The notes beneath the pieces are model-generated. The model had not been told where the DNA came from. It saw nothing but the letters and a program-made list of their open reading frames with translations, and did not search any database. Positions 11,562-24,036 of a stretch of DNA of 64,000 nt are shown here, piece by piece. The stretch is from Lotus japonicus (lineage: Eukaryota; Streptophyta; Magnoliopsida; Fabales; Fabaceae), in contig NC_080044.1 of the NCBI RefSeq assembly GCF_012489685.1, forward strand, positions 78,292,732 to 78,356,731, in the 5' to 3' direction. The number at the start of each line of letters is the position of its first letter. The stretch's first letter is position 1. The position numbers and the translations under genes were made by a program.

Positions 11562-14516
11562 AAACTCATAAGTAACTTAGGTCTTAACTAAACAAATATT
11601 AAGTGGTAAAAGTGTTCCCAATAGCATTGGGTTGATTCGAGTTCATTGGGTATTCAATCTCCAAACCTAATATCATAATTGATGGTGACCTGATGTAGTA
11701 AAAAAAATCTAACCTGATCTAATGACCCGACTCAATACACCAAAATGTGTTTGTTTTAATTTGAATTGATCGGATTCATAGATTGGACTGTACTCACTTA
11801 CACAGTTACACCCTAAGTTTGATATAGGCTAAACCATAAATCATACAAGATGTCTGACCTATTCACCCAAACATGAGACGAGAGGTGTGAGCTAGTGGGC
11901 ACCCAATATTTTAGTGGCAAATTGGTAATTATACGGAAATAGAAACCACACCAATATACCATAAAGGCATATAAACCCATAATTTGGCACATGGAAAAGG
12001 AAAAGTTGGAGCCATCACGCCTAGAAACCAGCTAGATTATCAAGCAAAAGCTGCGCTGGTTATTAGCTAATTAAATTTTAAAAAGATGCGAACTTTTCAT
12101 TATTTAATTGGTTAGTGGTCTTTGTCGATTAAATTAGTAAATGCGTAGTTGAACTAATTAAATCCATTTTAAAATCACGCTTGTTGTGGTTGCTTGTCAT
12201 GTTGAGTTTTATACTATGATGTTAACAGGCGCATGAACCAACTTAATTATTGGACTTCTCTTTTCTTGCACGTGCCTTTGCTTTCACCATTGATATATGT
12301 TGAGATTGACGGTAGGATCAAGAATAAAACAAGCAAACTTTACATTGAACAGTTTGAAAAACCTCTTGCGTCGAAGAGAAGAAATTAAGGAGCATGCATG
12401 TGTTAATTTGCAATTCATATCAAGCATGTAAAGAAGCTACCTACCTGAACAGAATGTCACACTTAGATAAGTGTTTCTCTGTATTACAACTTCATAACAA
12501 TATAATCCGCCATGTGCTCAATGTGTGCCGGCGTTTCATCCTTTTTAAGAATGTTTATATGTAGACCTATCATTTAGCGACATATATACATCCAATTTCT
12601 GTTCATTATAAAGTGTTGAGAAGATTAGTACAAAAATTCACATGCGTTTTTGAACATAAATTTTATGATGGTTTAAAACTGACAAACACTTTTTTTTACA
12701 CATCATATGTTACGCGGTAATTTGTACACATATATCGATTATAGTCCCCGGTTGCTAGAATTCAACAATCAGTTCTTTTTAATTTTTCAAATGAAAAAAG
12801 GTCTTGATGACTGTGACTCTAATAATTTGACTTAGCTTTGCAGTTTTTAAAGTTTGTTCCACTCTTAAAAGATTTTTCATATGTATATCATCATTATTTG
12901 TAAAGAGGGCTTGATATGATGAAAGAAACTGAAGAATCCTAAGTTTGCTTTGGGTTAAAACCAATCATTATTAATACATCAATCCAATCATAGAAACATA
13001 TTGAAATATTGGCGATGTTTCGGTACTCTTTTAAAAAAGAATGGTCAAAACCCTCCAATTCGGTACTTAGAATATAAATAAATAAATTAAAATTATAAAA
13101 AATTGTTATAGAAAAAATCATGATAAATTAAAAGCCTATAAGGGAACGATACCGTCAAGGGAAGGATACATAAATTAAAAAAGGTCGAATCTTTATCGCA
13201 GCGGAATGACTGCCTGATGCTACAATCAGAGGCGGAACTACCGCCTAGCTTGGTAGGGCCTATGTCTGGGCTCTAATAAATTTTTTTTTCTTTGGACCAG
13301 GTAGGCTTTTGGGCCAAAAAAGAGAGAGAGAGATTAGGCAAAATTTGAAAGGTAGGGAAAAATACAGGGACTTAATCATAAAACAATACACTTCAGAAAA
13401 ATTTGTCTAGGCTTTCTAAAATTTCTGGTTCCGGCACTGGCTACAATAAAATCAAAGAGTTGAAGAAGTCCAACACAAGTTATTTGACAATGAAGACACT
13501 AAATCAGTGAACACGAAATAATGGCAAACTTCCAATTGCTATAAAATTATAGATGTCAAGTGTCTACCTATGATTCACCAATTAACCATATTTTTGAAAA
13601 AAGTTGCATCCTAGAAAAAATGACTTGAATTTGTGGACTAACTTCCAAAATACATGTGCACATAAAAAGATAAGTGCTTTGCGGTCCTGTTAATTTGGCT
13701 TGGTCGGAACATGTTAATTTGTAAATTGCATGGCTGCAACTAAAAATGCATAAAATATAAAACCATGAATTTAGCAATTTAGGAAATTAACATATATATA
13801 ATCTTCCATACAAATGGTCCTGTGTAATATGTATATAGAGAGAGCTTTCAAGCTTTTAAATTCTCCATTATTGAAACTTCTTTATTACATGCTTTGAAAT
13901 ATATATTCATAATTCATAAATCGATCTCATCCAATCTGCATGGAAAGCAACTTGGCATCTACGATCCCTATCTATGCTTTTTCTTCCGCGTCCATATTAA
14001 AGACTTCATAATCTCCACGAAAAGACTAGAGTTCCCTAATTTAGACTCACTGCTGAATGGAACCAAGAAAGAACCCATCACTTTTAAATTCCTTTTCTTA
14101 TCCCTAGCTTTTAATTTCTCGTGTTAGGGAATGTGTTTCTATTCACGAACAGAAGTATAGAAAAACGATCCTGATATTTGGACCTAGAGGGGAAGCAACA
14201 TACTACCGACCTACATTGTTATGCCAATTTGCTTTGAAATTTTCCTATGGATTTACTATCGATTTTAATTACCTGCAATTATTTTGACAAAAATTTCTAC
14301 ACTTCAAAATTTTGAAGAATAATTCGCAAGAAAATTTTGTCGGAAAATTTAGTAAGTTTCGGGGGAAAATTTGAATCGATTTTTTTTTTCAATTTCACCA
14401 AGTAAATAAATAAATTAATTAAAGAAATTTCAACTCATTTATTTTTAATGTAAATGAATAATGAGTTATTTAACCCAAACTTTCTCATGAGTCAGTTAGA
14501 CAACCCCTTTTCATTG
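11562..14516. other. AT-rich intergenic region, no gene seen
   Basis: Only short unrelated open frames occur. At 14458-14512 there is a partial copy of the palindromic MITE seen intact at 51507-51690 (GAGTTATTTAACCC...TAGACAACCC). A stretch around 13230-13450 (GAGGCGGAACTACCGCC... to CCGGCACTGG) looks like an old transposon remnant with related ends but was not resolved. Confidence 0.45.
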
Positions 14517-14521
14517 CGGAC

Positions 14522-15204
14522 ACTTACGCTCTGTTTGTTAGCCTAGACTTTGAATAGAGAGATTCAGCATAGAGAGAGATAGAGCAGAAAGTTTGAAAGC
14601 ACCCTTGTTTGGTTAGCAAAAAGATAGAAGAGAGGGGCAGTTTTTGGTGGGTCCAAGTATCATTTTTAAGTCTCTCAAAATTGAAGAGACTGATCGCAGA
14701 GGGAGAAGGAGCTGAAACTATAATTCTATGTTTACCAAATTCTCCCTCTATTTGATACCTATTGTACTAATAAAATAAATAATAAGTATACTAACGTAAC
14801 TATTGTTGATAAACATCAATAATAAATGTGTTCATATAAATATATCTAAAATAATTATAAATATATATATAATAATTTTACGATAAAAAATTTATTCTAA
14901 ATTATTTTGATAAATTATATATATATTAAATATATACATTTCAGAATCACTTTTATAATATTTTTACTTTTGGGTACAAAGGTCATTTTATACAACTAGT
15001 AATACTCTCTCTTCTCACCTTATACTCAACCAAACGAAGGGAGAGAGAAGTCACATCATTCTTTCTCTACTCTCTCTTCTCTTTCTATCATAACAAACAA
15101 CCTTCAAAATCTACTCAATTTCTCACATATTTCTCTCTACTCATCTTTTCTCTTCTCTACTCTCTCTTCTCTATCTCTTTCTTCTCTACCAAACAAAGTG
15201 TTAC
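14522..15204. mobile_element. Probable MITE-like element with GA/CT-rich subterminal ends
   Basis: The left end (CACTTACGCTCTGTTTGTTAG) and the right end in reverse complement (AGTAACACTTTGTTTGGTAG) are related. Each side continues into AGAGAGA-rich sequence on the left and its CT-rich complement on the right. The centre is AT-rich. No clean target duplication was found, so the exact borders and superfamily are uncertain. Confidence 0.4.
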
Positions 15205-15403
15205 TGCACCACTGGGCACTCTATCGTGCTTTTAGTCACGCATCACCGAGCTTGAGTACTAGAGGTTTGATCCGGGAAGATCACATCCTTTTATTGGGAT
15301 TATAGGCTAGCTCTTGAGAATAAAAAAGGCACGTGATTGAAAAGAAAGAAACAACTAGCTAGACACAAGGCAAGTGCTTCCGCTACGATACTAAAAGAAA
15401 TTA

Positions 15404-16445
15404 GGCTTAATTCCACTTTGGGCCCCTGATCTTTCACAAATGAGCGATCGGGGCCCCCCGTGTTTAAACGTAGCGGTCAGGCACCCCAACATTTCAAAAA
15501 CGTGCGTTTCAAGCCCTTCTGTTAAGTGTCGTTAGTTTGACTAACGGAACTAGTGACGTGGATTTTCTTTTTCATTTTAAAATTATTTTTTTACCCAAAA
15601 ATTCCCCCCCCCCCCAATTCTCTCTCAATCTCTCGACATCTCTCCCTTTCTCACTTTCTTCTCCATTCTTCTCCATTTTTCTCACTTCATCTTCTTCTTC
15701 ATGGTCGCCGCCACTGCTCTTCGGCCAAGCCGCCACCACCGCGAGCTTCCTCACGCGAGCTCGCCGCTGGCCACACCACCATCACTGGGCCTCCTTCTTC
15801 TTCTTCTTCTTCCATGAGAGCCACCGCCGCTGGCCACACCACCATCACTGCGCCTCCTCCTTCTTCTTCTTCCATGAGAGCCACCGCCGGTCACACCATC
15901 ACCTCCTCATCATCCTCGCGCGAACCTAAAGGGCAGCCACCATGGCCACCACGTGGAAGCCATCACCACCATAAAAACCTAGGACCGTCGCCTTCAAAGT
16001 TCGATCTACGACGAACCGCTCACGATCTCGACAAACCAACACCACCGCTGTGCTCCTCTCCTCGTCCGCAACAAAACCCACAAAGAAATTTCCGATTCCG
16101 ATGACCTCCGCCGTGAACCGCCGTGCGCCGCCGCCGGAGGCGATTTCCGGCGACTCACCCTCTTCTCCTCTTCTCTTTCTCTTGCTAAATTAGGGTGAAA
16201 TTAGGGTAAAAAATTGAGGGGAAGCGTGTTTGTGAATTAGGGGGAATTTTTGGGTGAAAAATTTAATCTTAAAATGAAAAAGAAAATCCACATCACTGCT
16301 CCGTTTGGTCAAACTAACGGAACATAACAGAAGGGCCCCGATCGCACTTTTTTGAAACGTTTGGGTGTCTGACCGCTACGTTTAAACACGGGGGGCCCCG
16401 ATCGCTCATTTGTGAAAGATCAGGGGCCCAAAGTGGAATTAAGCC
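15404..16445. mobile_element. MULE-type transposon with about 200-bp TIRs and GC-rich cargo
   Basis: The terminal inverted repeats start GGCTTAATTCCACTTTGGGC on both sides and remain closely matched for about 200 bp (15404-15605 and 16240-16445). The 9-bp flank AAGAAATTA is duplicated at 15395-15403 and 16446-16454, the Mutator signature. No transposase is present. The interior (about 15695-16165) is far more GC-rich than its surroundings and contains a 63/60-bp tandem repeat. It may be a captured host fragment (Pack-MULE), but no protein domain was recognised, and the long open frame there is low-complexity (His, Pro, Ser). Confidence 0.9.
15762..15905. repeat. Tandem repeat (63 + 60 bp + partial) inside the MULE
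   Basis: Unit 1 (15762-15824) and unit 2 (15825-15884) share CGCCGCTGGCCACACCACC, then a run of CTT triplets, then CCATGAGAGCCAC. A third, partial unit starts at 15885. The length difference comes from the CTT run. Confidence 0.85.
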
Positions 16446-16755
16446 AAGAAATTAAATGCATGAAAGATCATGACTACTAGAGTGGCACCGTCAACACGTA
16501 GAGACGATGGTGGTCCCTGAACATGTAAAGCAACTCATGATCAAACTTCACCACACACCACACATGTTCCCAAAACACTCAAGACATCACTTCATTATTT
16601 AATTTATGCGCAATGTCTTCATTGCCCATAAAAGCATATCAACTTGTATTAGAGTTTACAAAGTATAAACATTAATCTGTGTCTCATCATCAAGTGGTGT
16701 TCCATATCTCTCTCATTTACTCTCATCCAATTCATAGAACAAAACAGACCACACC

Positions 16756-19700
16756 ATGAACAAAAACAAGCCCTATCTGGTTGTGTTCATCATACAAGCC
16801 ATATACGCTGCCATGTTTCTGCTATCAAAAGCTGCATTCGACCATGGCATGAACAATTTCATCTTTGTCTTCTACAGACAGACCGCAGCAACTGTTTTCC
16901 TAATCCCTTTCGCTATAGTCTTCGAATGGTACTAACTACTCACTTCAACATGTTAAGATCAACTTATTTTTTCTTAAAATCAATTCTGAGAGCACTTAGA
17001 AGCTACTCAGAATTCAACTTTAGAATCAATTATAGAATGATTTCCAAACATGCGATTAATGATGTGAGTTTTGGTTACTGAAAGATACCCCTTAAACTGT
17101 TTGCTCTACAGGAATACAGCACCTCCTCTGCCATTCAAGACCTTCTGCAAGATCTTCTTCATTTCTTTCATTGGGTATGTCCAGTATTCAATTCTGCATG
17201 TTAATATGTAATATTGTATTAACTCCTCTGAAGATGAGATTTTATCTTATCTACTAAAGTTTTTCTTATATACTAAAGTTGAAAACACAGTTCTGCTGCA
17301 AATAGGTTCAAACTTTAGGTCATAGATTCAAAGAAAGTATGATTATAAATTTCAGGATCACTCTTAGCTTGGACATATATGGTGTTGCCCTTACTAAAAC
17401 TTCTGCAACTTTGGCTGCTGCTACCACAAATTGTCTTCCTGTCATTACCTTCTTCTTGGCTCTCTTGCTCAGGTAGACATCATTTTAATGTATGCAGCTC
17501 ACATATAATTTTTTGAATTTTAATTATCTATAGTTATTATTCCCAAAGGGTTCATGCTATCTTTTGACCAAACATATTGGATAAACACATGTTCTGTATG
17601 AATAACACATTTGGAGGACCTAAACATTGATCATTATTTCAGTACGTGCAATTTTCCTGTTATAAGGAAATTTAACATTTGATTAAAAATATGACTAAAC
17701 AAATGTGTATAATTAATTAAAGAGTGAACAACCCTCACTTTTAACCAAACTTTTGAATTAGAATTAGATCTAACATAAATTCTAAAATGATATTGAAACT
17801 TTTATAAATTTGTTTATCGGAGACCGCAGTGCATATATGTCAAAATGTTTGCCTCAAAAGATTTCTCATTGTTACTATGAATTCTAATCCTAATTTCCAC
17901 TCATTTAGCATTGCACTAATCAATTGCTTATAAAAAAAGGGTGTAGAAATTGTGTTGGTAGCTTAACCTCTATGTCTTACACCATATATATAAATAGAGA
18001 TCTATATCTTATACTCCCTCTATTCCTATATATAAGTCACAAATAACTAATTCTCTTAGATTAAGAAAAGTAGTTACTAGTAATAAATTTGTAAAGAAAA
18101 TGATTTACTTTCCTAAATTATCCTTATTTACTTTCCTATGATTTTCTCTCTCCAAGTTAATACTTCTAAAGTTTATCATCTCTTTCATATTAAATATGAG
18201 GGTGAACTTGGAAAAAATTATTTAATGCTTCCTAGATATTAGAAAGTGACTTATATTTTGTAATAAATTTTTTTCAAAAAAAAGTGACTTGTAATAAGGA
18301 ACGGAGGGAGAGAGTACCATATAATAATTATGGTGACAACTAAATTGTGGGTTGTTAATTCTAACAAGGCCATGCTGTTTGGAAAAGCAAATAATTATGG
18401 ACATTGATTCTCTTTCTTTAACTTTTGGAATGCCTTGCAGCATTGGGTAATTAACTTTTTTCTTATTCGATTTACCCGTTAGTAGCAGCTAATTAACATG
18501 GGCCATGTTTGTCTGTGTATTCTGGTTTTGGACCCGAAGTTGATACATACAATCAGTGGCAGAACCAGGATTTTTGTTGAGCCTGGGCAAGTTTAAGCCT
18601 AAGCCTAACTGCCAACATCTGACTCTGAGCTAGGGTTTTAAATTACGGTTGCGGTTGCGGGCAAGTTGCGGCATGAATAGCCTATTGCAATGACAAATAT
18701 GTCACATTCTCAATTAATCACACAACTCAAACATATAAGTACAGTCATAAAGATAATGTAGCAGATGGATGTTAGAGAGAGTCTTATCACATTGAAAAAT
18801 TACATACTTGGGAATAATTGAAGCCAATATCACATTTTATCAATATGAAATATATTAAATCTGATCAAAACTTAAAAATGTGATAAGAATGGAGCAAGTA
18901 ATTAGAAAAAGGCTGACATAGAAGGCATATAGCCATCAATCCATCGTCACGTTCTAGCAAGGGACGCTCTTCTATTTTAGCATCTTCTTCTCTTACAAAC
19001 AATGGCGGAGCTTGAGCCAAAAAAATTAGGGAGCAAAAAAATAAATAAAGAGAATGGTTTGTGAAAAATTCCCTTCTATCATTATACCTATAATATTCTT
19101 ACCCCACACAAAGAATTTAAACATTCATTCTCATAAAATTTTCTAATTTGCTAGTTGTTCACTAGATCATTAATATAGTTGTTTCCTCAAGAAGGAAATT
19201 AGACCAACTCATATAGGTCTAAACCCACTAAAAAATATCTGATATGAAAACTCACCCATTAAAAAGAGGAAAAATAAAAAAAGTATATATGCATCATATA
19301 AAATTTAGATAATATTTATAATATCATATTTTTAAGAGCACACACTCACCCAAAGCATTTTTTTTTACTGGGCATACATATGTTATTTCAAATTATTACC
19401 GTATATGGTGGGTATACATTTGCTTAAAAAATATGCAAGTATAATATCAATTGTTTGTTAGGATATTCTATTGTTTTTTTTACTGTGCATACATATGTTA
19501 TTTCACTCAGCCCATAGAGTACGCCTACTGGGCCGTAAAAAATGGTAACGGCTTTAATTTTTTTCTTTAAAAAATTTCAAAACCCTAAATATTCTATTTC
19601 ATCCTTTCTCTTACTCGTGTTTCTTCTTGAGGCTGTTTCTTCTAGCACCGTGTTTCTTCTCCACAGCACCGCCTCATGTTTTCTAGCTTTCTAAATAATC

Positions 19701-21628
19701 ACCCACACCACAATTCATCTCCTCATGACCCTTCTACCTCGCGCTCTCTCCCCCACAATTCATCTGCCTCACGCCCTCACTCACTCTATCTCTCAAGTCT
19801 CACTTTCTCAGTCTCACAACTCCTTCATTCTCTCTGTCCCTCAAGTCTCACTCCTTCACTCTCTTTTGTTTTTTTTATTTTAGTCCCTCAATTTTGTCCT
19901 AACTTAAAATTTTGCCCTTTCTCTTTTTTTTTTGAGTCCAAAAGCGTATCTGGGCCAAAGAAAAAAATTTATTTCCCCCCTTGAGCCTGGGCAATGGCCC
20001 AGGCAAGCCAGGGGGTAAATCCGCCCATGCATACAATGCATAAAAAATTATCCAATTACATGTGCCTTGTTTTCAATTCAGGACATGACTGTTTCTAAAA
20101 AGGTAAAGTCCTTGTTATGGCACGTGTGTTTATGTATGAGTTGTGATATATAGAGACGTTTTTTACTAACATCTTACACACTTATATTTTAGTGGGGTTT
20201 TAAACTGCAATAAATATTAGCGCCGATTTTAAACCGTCGCTAAACAATGCCGCAAGTGTATGCATAATTGTACACGCATTATGTCCATTTCTACATCTCA
20301 TGCAATGCTAACAATGATAAGTTTGGTGTCAACCATATATGTTATAGCGCACATGATAATTTCTGCTATTTCAGGATTGAAGTTTTGAGAATAAAGACAA
20401 TACCTGGGGTAGCTAAATTGGTTGGTGTTGTGGCATGTTTGGCTGGAGCAGCAACCCTTCCTTTTTATAAAGGACCTCATTTTGAACTTTGGAGCCATCA
20501 TCACCTTTTGGGGTCCCATAAAACCCAACACCATCAGGGTCTAGTTACATCTAGCTCATGGATAAAGGGGTGTTTCCTCATGCTACTATCCAACACTTGT
20601 TGGGGAATGTGGCTTGTGCTACAGGTAAACAATTTCCCCGCTTGTCACAAAGTTTCAGTGTGTTTCAATTCATGGTTAAAATTTAAAATTTTCAGAATCA
20701 ATTTACCATAATCACTTTATAACTCTGCATGCATGCGTCGTGGGTGCATCGTGCGTGTGTGACTGAAAAGAAATATATTTTAGTTAATGTGTTGAAATAC
20801 TATTTTTACTTTCCCAAATTTTTAATTAGTCATATCTTAATCAACATAAAAATTTATTTAGTTTCAAAACACATGCTTATAAACCACAATCCTTCATTGT
20901 TTAATATTTTTCTTACTTATAATCTCATTTCATCTCTTGGATCAACCAGAGTTTTGTGATAAAAGGCTACCCTTCAAAGCTGCTTCTGACAGCTCTTCAG
21001 TGTTTGTTAAGTTCAATTCAATCTCTGGTCATTGCCTTGGCAGTAGAAAGAGACATTGAGCAATGGAAGTTGGGTTGGAATGTAAGACTCATCGCTGTTC
21101 TATATTGTGTAAGTATCTTCTAAACCTTCATAACTAAATTGATGAACTTTTGTTTCTCTCTAGATATTTTGATCAAGAACAAAATCTCTATAAATCATGT
21201 GTAATATGTATAATCTCTCATTGTTCATGACTTATGTCAACTAAATTTTGTGCTGTAGGGAATTTTGGTGACTGGTGTCACATATTACCTACAAACATGG
21301 GTTATAGAGAAGAAAGGGCCAGTGTTTCTAGCCATGTCAACACCACTAGCTCTCATCATGACCATCTTTGCCTCAGCAATCCTCTTGGGTGAGATAATAA
21401 CTCTGGGAAGGTAATTCAATTAATTAATTAGCAATTTTGATGGCAAGTTTTGAAACTTTAATTTTGTATCATTTTTACATATATTAATTATTATATTGTT
21501 GGTTTTGATGTGTGAGCAGCATTATAGGTGGCTTGGCTTTGGTTCTAGGACTATACTTTGTGCTGTGGGGAAAGAGCAGAGAGCTAACGGCTAAAGCCTC
21601 ATTAGATTTAGAACAAGCATCGAGTTAG
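16756..21628 (+). CDS. WAT1-related / nodulin MtN21-like EamA transporter
   Basis: Seven exons join in frame: 16756-16928, 17112-17174, 17356-17472, 20375-20624, 20950-21108, 21259-21410 and 21520-21628, encoding 340 aa. Introns are GT-AG. The protein begins MNKNKPYLVVFIIQAIYAAM and has about ten hydrophobic segments in two EamA halves (about 10-130 and 180-325). Family landmarks are FVFYRQ, KTSATLAAATTN, TYYLQTWVIEKKGPVFLAMSTPL and LYFVLWGK. It closely resembles the At5g64700 subgroup of WAT1-related (UmamiT) carriers, which move amino acids or auxin-related compounds; the substrate here is unknown. Membrane location is inferred. Intron 3 is 2.9 kb because it holds a Stowaway MITE and a hAT element. 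A possible TATA box lies at about 16664. Confidence 0.9.
18014..18314. mobile_element. Stowaway MITE in WAT1 intron 3
   Basis: The left end reads CTCCCTCTATTCCTATATA and the right end shows GGAACGGAGGGAG, with AAGTCAC/GTGACTT inner matches. TA lies on both sides (18012-18013 and 18315-18316). Confidence 0.8.
18554..20029. mobile_element. Non-autonomous hAT element in WAT1 intron 3 (8-bp TSD)
   Basis: The 8-bp CATACAAT is duplicated at 18546-18553 and 20030-20037. The element starts CAGTGGCAGAACC and its other end in reverse complement reads CATGGGCGGATTT, which are imperfect hAT-type termini. GAGCCTGGGCAA occurs near both ends. The 1476-bp interior has no transposase; a 102-codon frame at 19676 is low-complexity. 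A second hAT-like start (CAATGGCGGAGCTTGAGCC, about 19001) suggests an older nested piece. Confidence 0.8.
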
Positions 21629-22125
21629 AGAGAACTAACAATTCTTGTAGTGGTTCGTTCATCAAATATGGTTGTCTTATTACAAATAGTTGTAAATCAG
21701 TGTAAAATTTGATACTCTGGTTGTCAGTGAAACTGTGATGCTTTTAAATTTTTGTCATAAACAAGAAATCCACACATGGACACATGAACACGTTCGAGAA
21801 ACCTGCATAGTTCATAGCATAGCATAAAAACCATATCAGAAACTACAATATATAATACCGAGAATCTAAAACCAATTTAATTTTGACTGACTACCAAATT
21901 GTCATAATAAATGGAATACTAGATGGTCCAGGCGTAGACAAATTAGATCTTTATAAAAGTGAAGATACAAGTTCGAGCACTGAAAATGTTATCTGAAGAA
22001 ACTTAAGGGGACGACCACAGTTTCCCGAACGGATTGACTTCTCAAGACAAAATAAAAATGTAACAGTTCTAGACCAATCAGCATTTCACACCAATTTGTC
22101 TGTGCTTATTGTTGTTTTTTTTTTT
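21629..22125. other. WAT1 3' UTR and short intergenic stretch
   Basis: The WAT1 transcript probably ends within about 150 bp of the stop codon. Nothing else is recognised before the MULE. Confidence 0.4.
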
Positions 22126-23437
22126 GCTTAAATAAGTTTTTGGTCCCTAACCTTTACTAAATGCTTGGTTTTCGTCCCTCGCCGGAGCAAAGGTGGGTTT
22201 TAGTCCCTAAACTTTGCCAAAATGTTTGGTTATCATCCCTCCGGAGCTCTGGGTCAACGCCGGAGCTCCGGTGGCCCATATGGCATTGCCACATGAGATT
22301 AATGAACATGATGTGGAATTTTTTTTTTAAGTTAAAAAAACTTATTAATTAAAAAAAAGAAATCTAATTTAATTCCTAATCCCCTTTGACTACCGGAGCC
22401 GTAAACCTAATTTCTCATTCCCCAACCCTTCTTCTACCAAAGCCACCACCACCACACCGCCGTTACCTCCAAACGGTGCAGCCATCGACCATCACCGCTC
22501 CTCGCCATCATTGCACCCGTCATCGAGTCATCATCGAACCACCATCATCTTCACGTTGTAGATCTGGTTGGGTTGCAACTCCACAGTCTAAATCCCCAAA
22601 TCAGGATCACCTCCGTCGCGCTCGGAGGCATGTCTGGAAGCCTTTCTAGCCACCACTTGCACCGCTGCACTCGCCTCCTTCTCAGGTTTCCAAATCTGGC
22701 CTTATTTTGTCTTTATCAGATCTGTGGTGTTCCAGATCTGTGGCAGAGTGGCTTGGAAACCCAATTCTTTGTCTGCAGTGTCTATAATTCTGGATTATTG
22801 CTTTGCAAATTTTCGATTCTCTGTTGGGAGTAGTGCTTTTGGAGGGTCTCGAATGATTTCTGATTGTGTGATGGGAATACTTCATGTGCCTTTTGATGTG
22901 GTAGAGTGCTCCTTTTTTGGATGCTCTTGTCGAGTTTAGTACATCTTGAATCTGGTTTATGAATTTCTCCCTCTGGTTGTTGTTTCGTGAGGTCAGATTT
23001 TGGCAGGTTTAATAGGATGTGGTCATGTTAATATCATATGGAACGAGGAAATTAAAATGTTGAATGGAATTTTTTTTGTTGAAGGTGGTGATGAAAATGT
23101 TAAGATGGTGAGGAATATGTTGAAGATGGTTCTGGGTTGGGGTTTTTTTTGTTGAAGATGATGATGGAAATGTTGAAGATGGTGATGAAGAAGGGTTTAT
23201 AAAAAATTTGTTAAATTAATTTTTTTCGTTGGAAATAAAAAAATTTCCACATCATGCTCATTAATCTGATGTGGCAATGTCACATGGGCTACCGGAGCTC
23301 CGGCGTTGACCCAGAGCTTCGGAGGGATGAAAACCAAACATTTTGACAAAGGTTAGGGACTAAAACCCACCTTTGCTCCGGCGAGGGACGAAAACCAAGC
23401 ATTTGGTAAAGGTTAGGGACCAAAAACTTATTTAAGC
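22126..23437. mobile_element. MULE-type transposon with about 200-bp TIRs
   Basis: Both ends read GCTTAAATAAGTTTTTGGTC inward and match closely for about 205 bp (22126-22330 and 23233-23437), sharing TTTTCGTCCCTCGCCGGAGC and GGGTCAACGCCGGAGCTCCG. Each flank is a run of about 9 T, so a 9-bp poly-T target duplication is possible but cannot be proven by eye. The interior has a CCACC-rich part (22430-22560) and no transposase; short frames there carry no recognised domain. Confidence 0.85.
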
Positions 23438-24036
23438 CTTTTTTTTTTATAACAACTAAAGCTGTCCAAGTAACCCAACACACTCTACTCAGCTCTGGTC
23501 CATGTGGGTTAGGAAAAAAACTACAGAACCAAAAAGCCCAACAAACCCTATGGATCATGGTATGGCCCATTAGCTTGAATAATGATAAATAGTTCAAAAA
23601 TAATGATGAGAAGTTTTTATTTTGCAATAAAATTATAAAAATATAGATGAATAACTTTTATTTAAAATATTTTTCTAGGAAGGCTTTCAAATTCTCCATC
23701 TCATGTACTTTTGTATGAATAACAATAGGACAGTAACATCAAAAGATTGAGTTCCTTGGAATTCCACTTGCAAATCACAACAAAATAACAATTTACATTT
23801 GGTACTTAATATTAATCTGCCAATAAAGACAAGGAATATAAAAACAAGATGCAAAAATAAGTAACCCCCCTCAAGAACAAAAACCAGTTCTTCAAATAAT
23901 TAAAGAAATTAAACAAAAATATAAAGGAACAGGAGTATAGGACACAAGGAAAAGAAATTTCACACGAGTGATTTGGTTGGCATGGTCCATGAACCAGATT
24001 ACCAGAGAAACAACCTGCAAATGTTTGTTTTAAGTT
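23438..24036. other. 3' flank of the acidic repeat gene
   Basis: AT-rich. The 3' UTR of the minus-strand gene probably lies at 23650-24036. No other feature is supported. Confidence 0.4.

Noticed and set aside
15553..16104. 183-codon frame in the first MULE
   Set aside because: The start lies inside the TIR and the frame runs through tandem repeats of His/Pro/Ser triplets.
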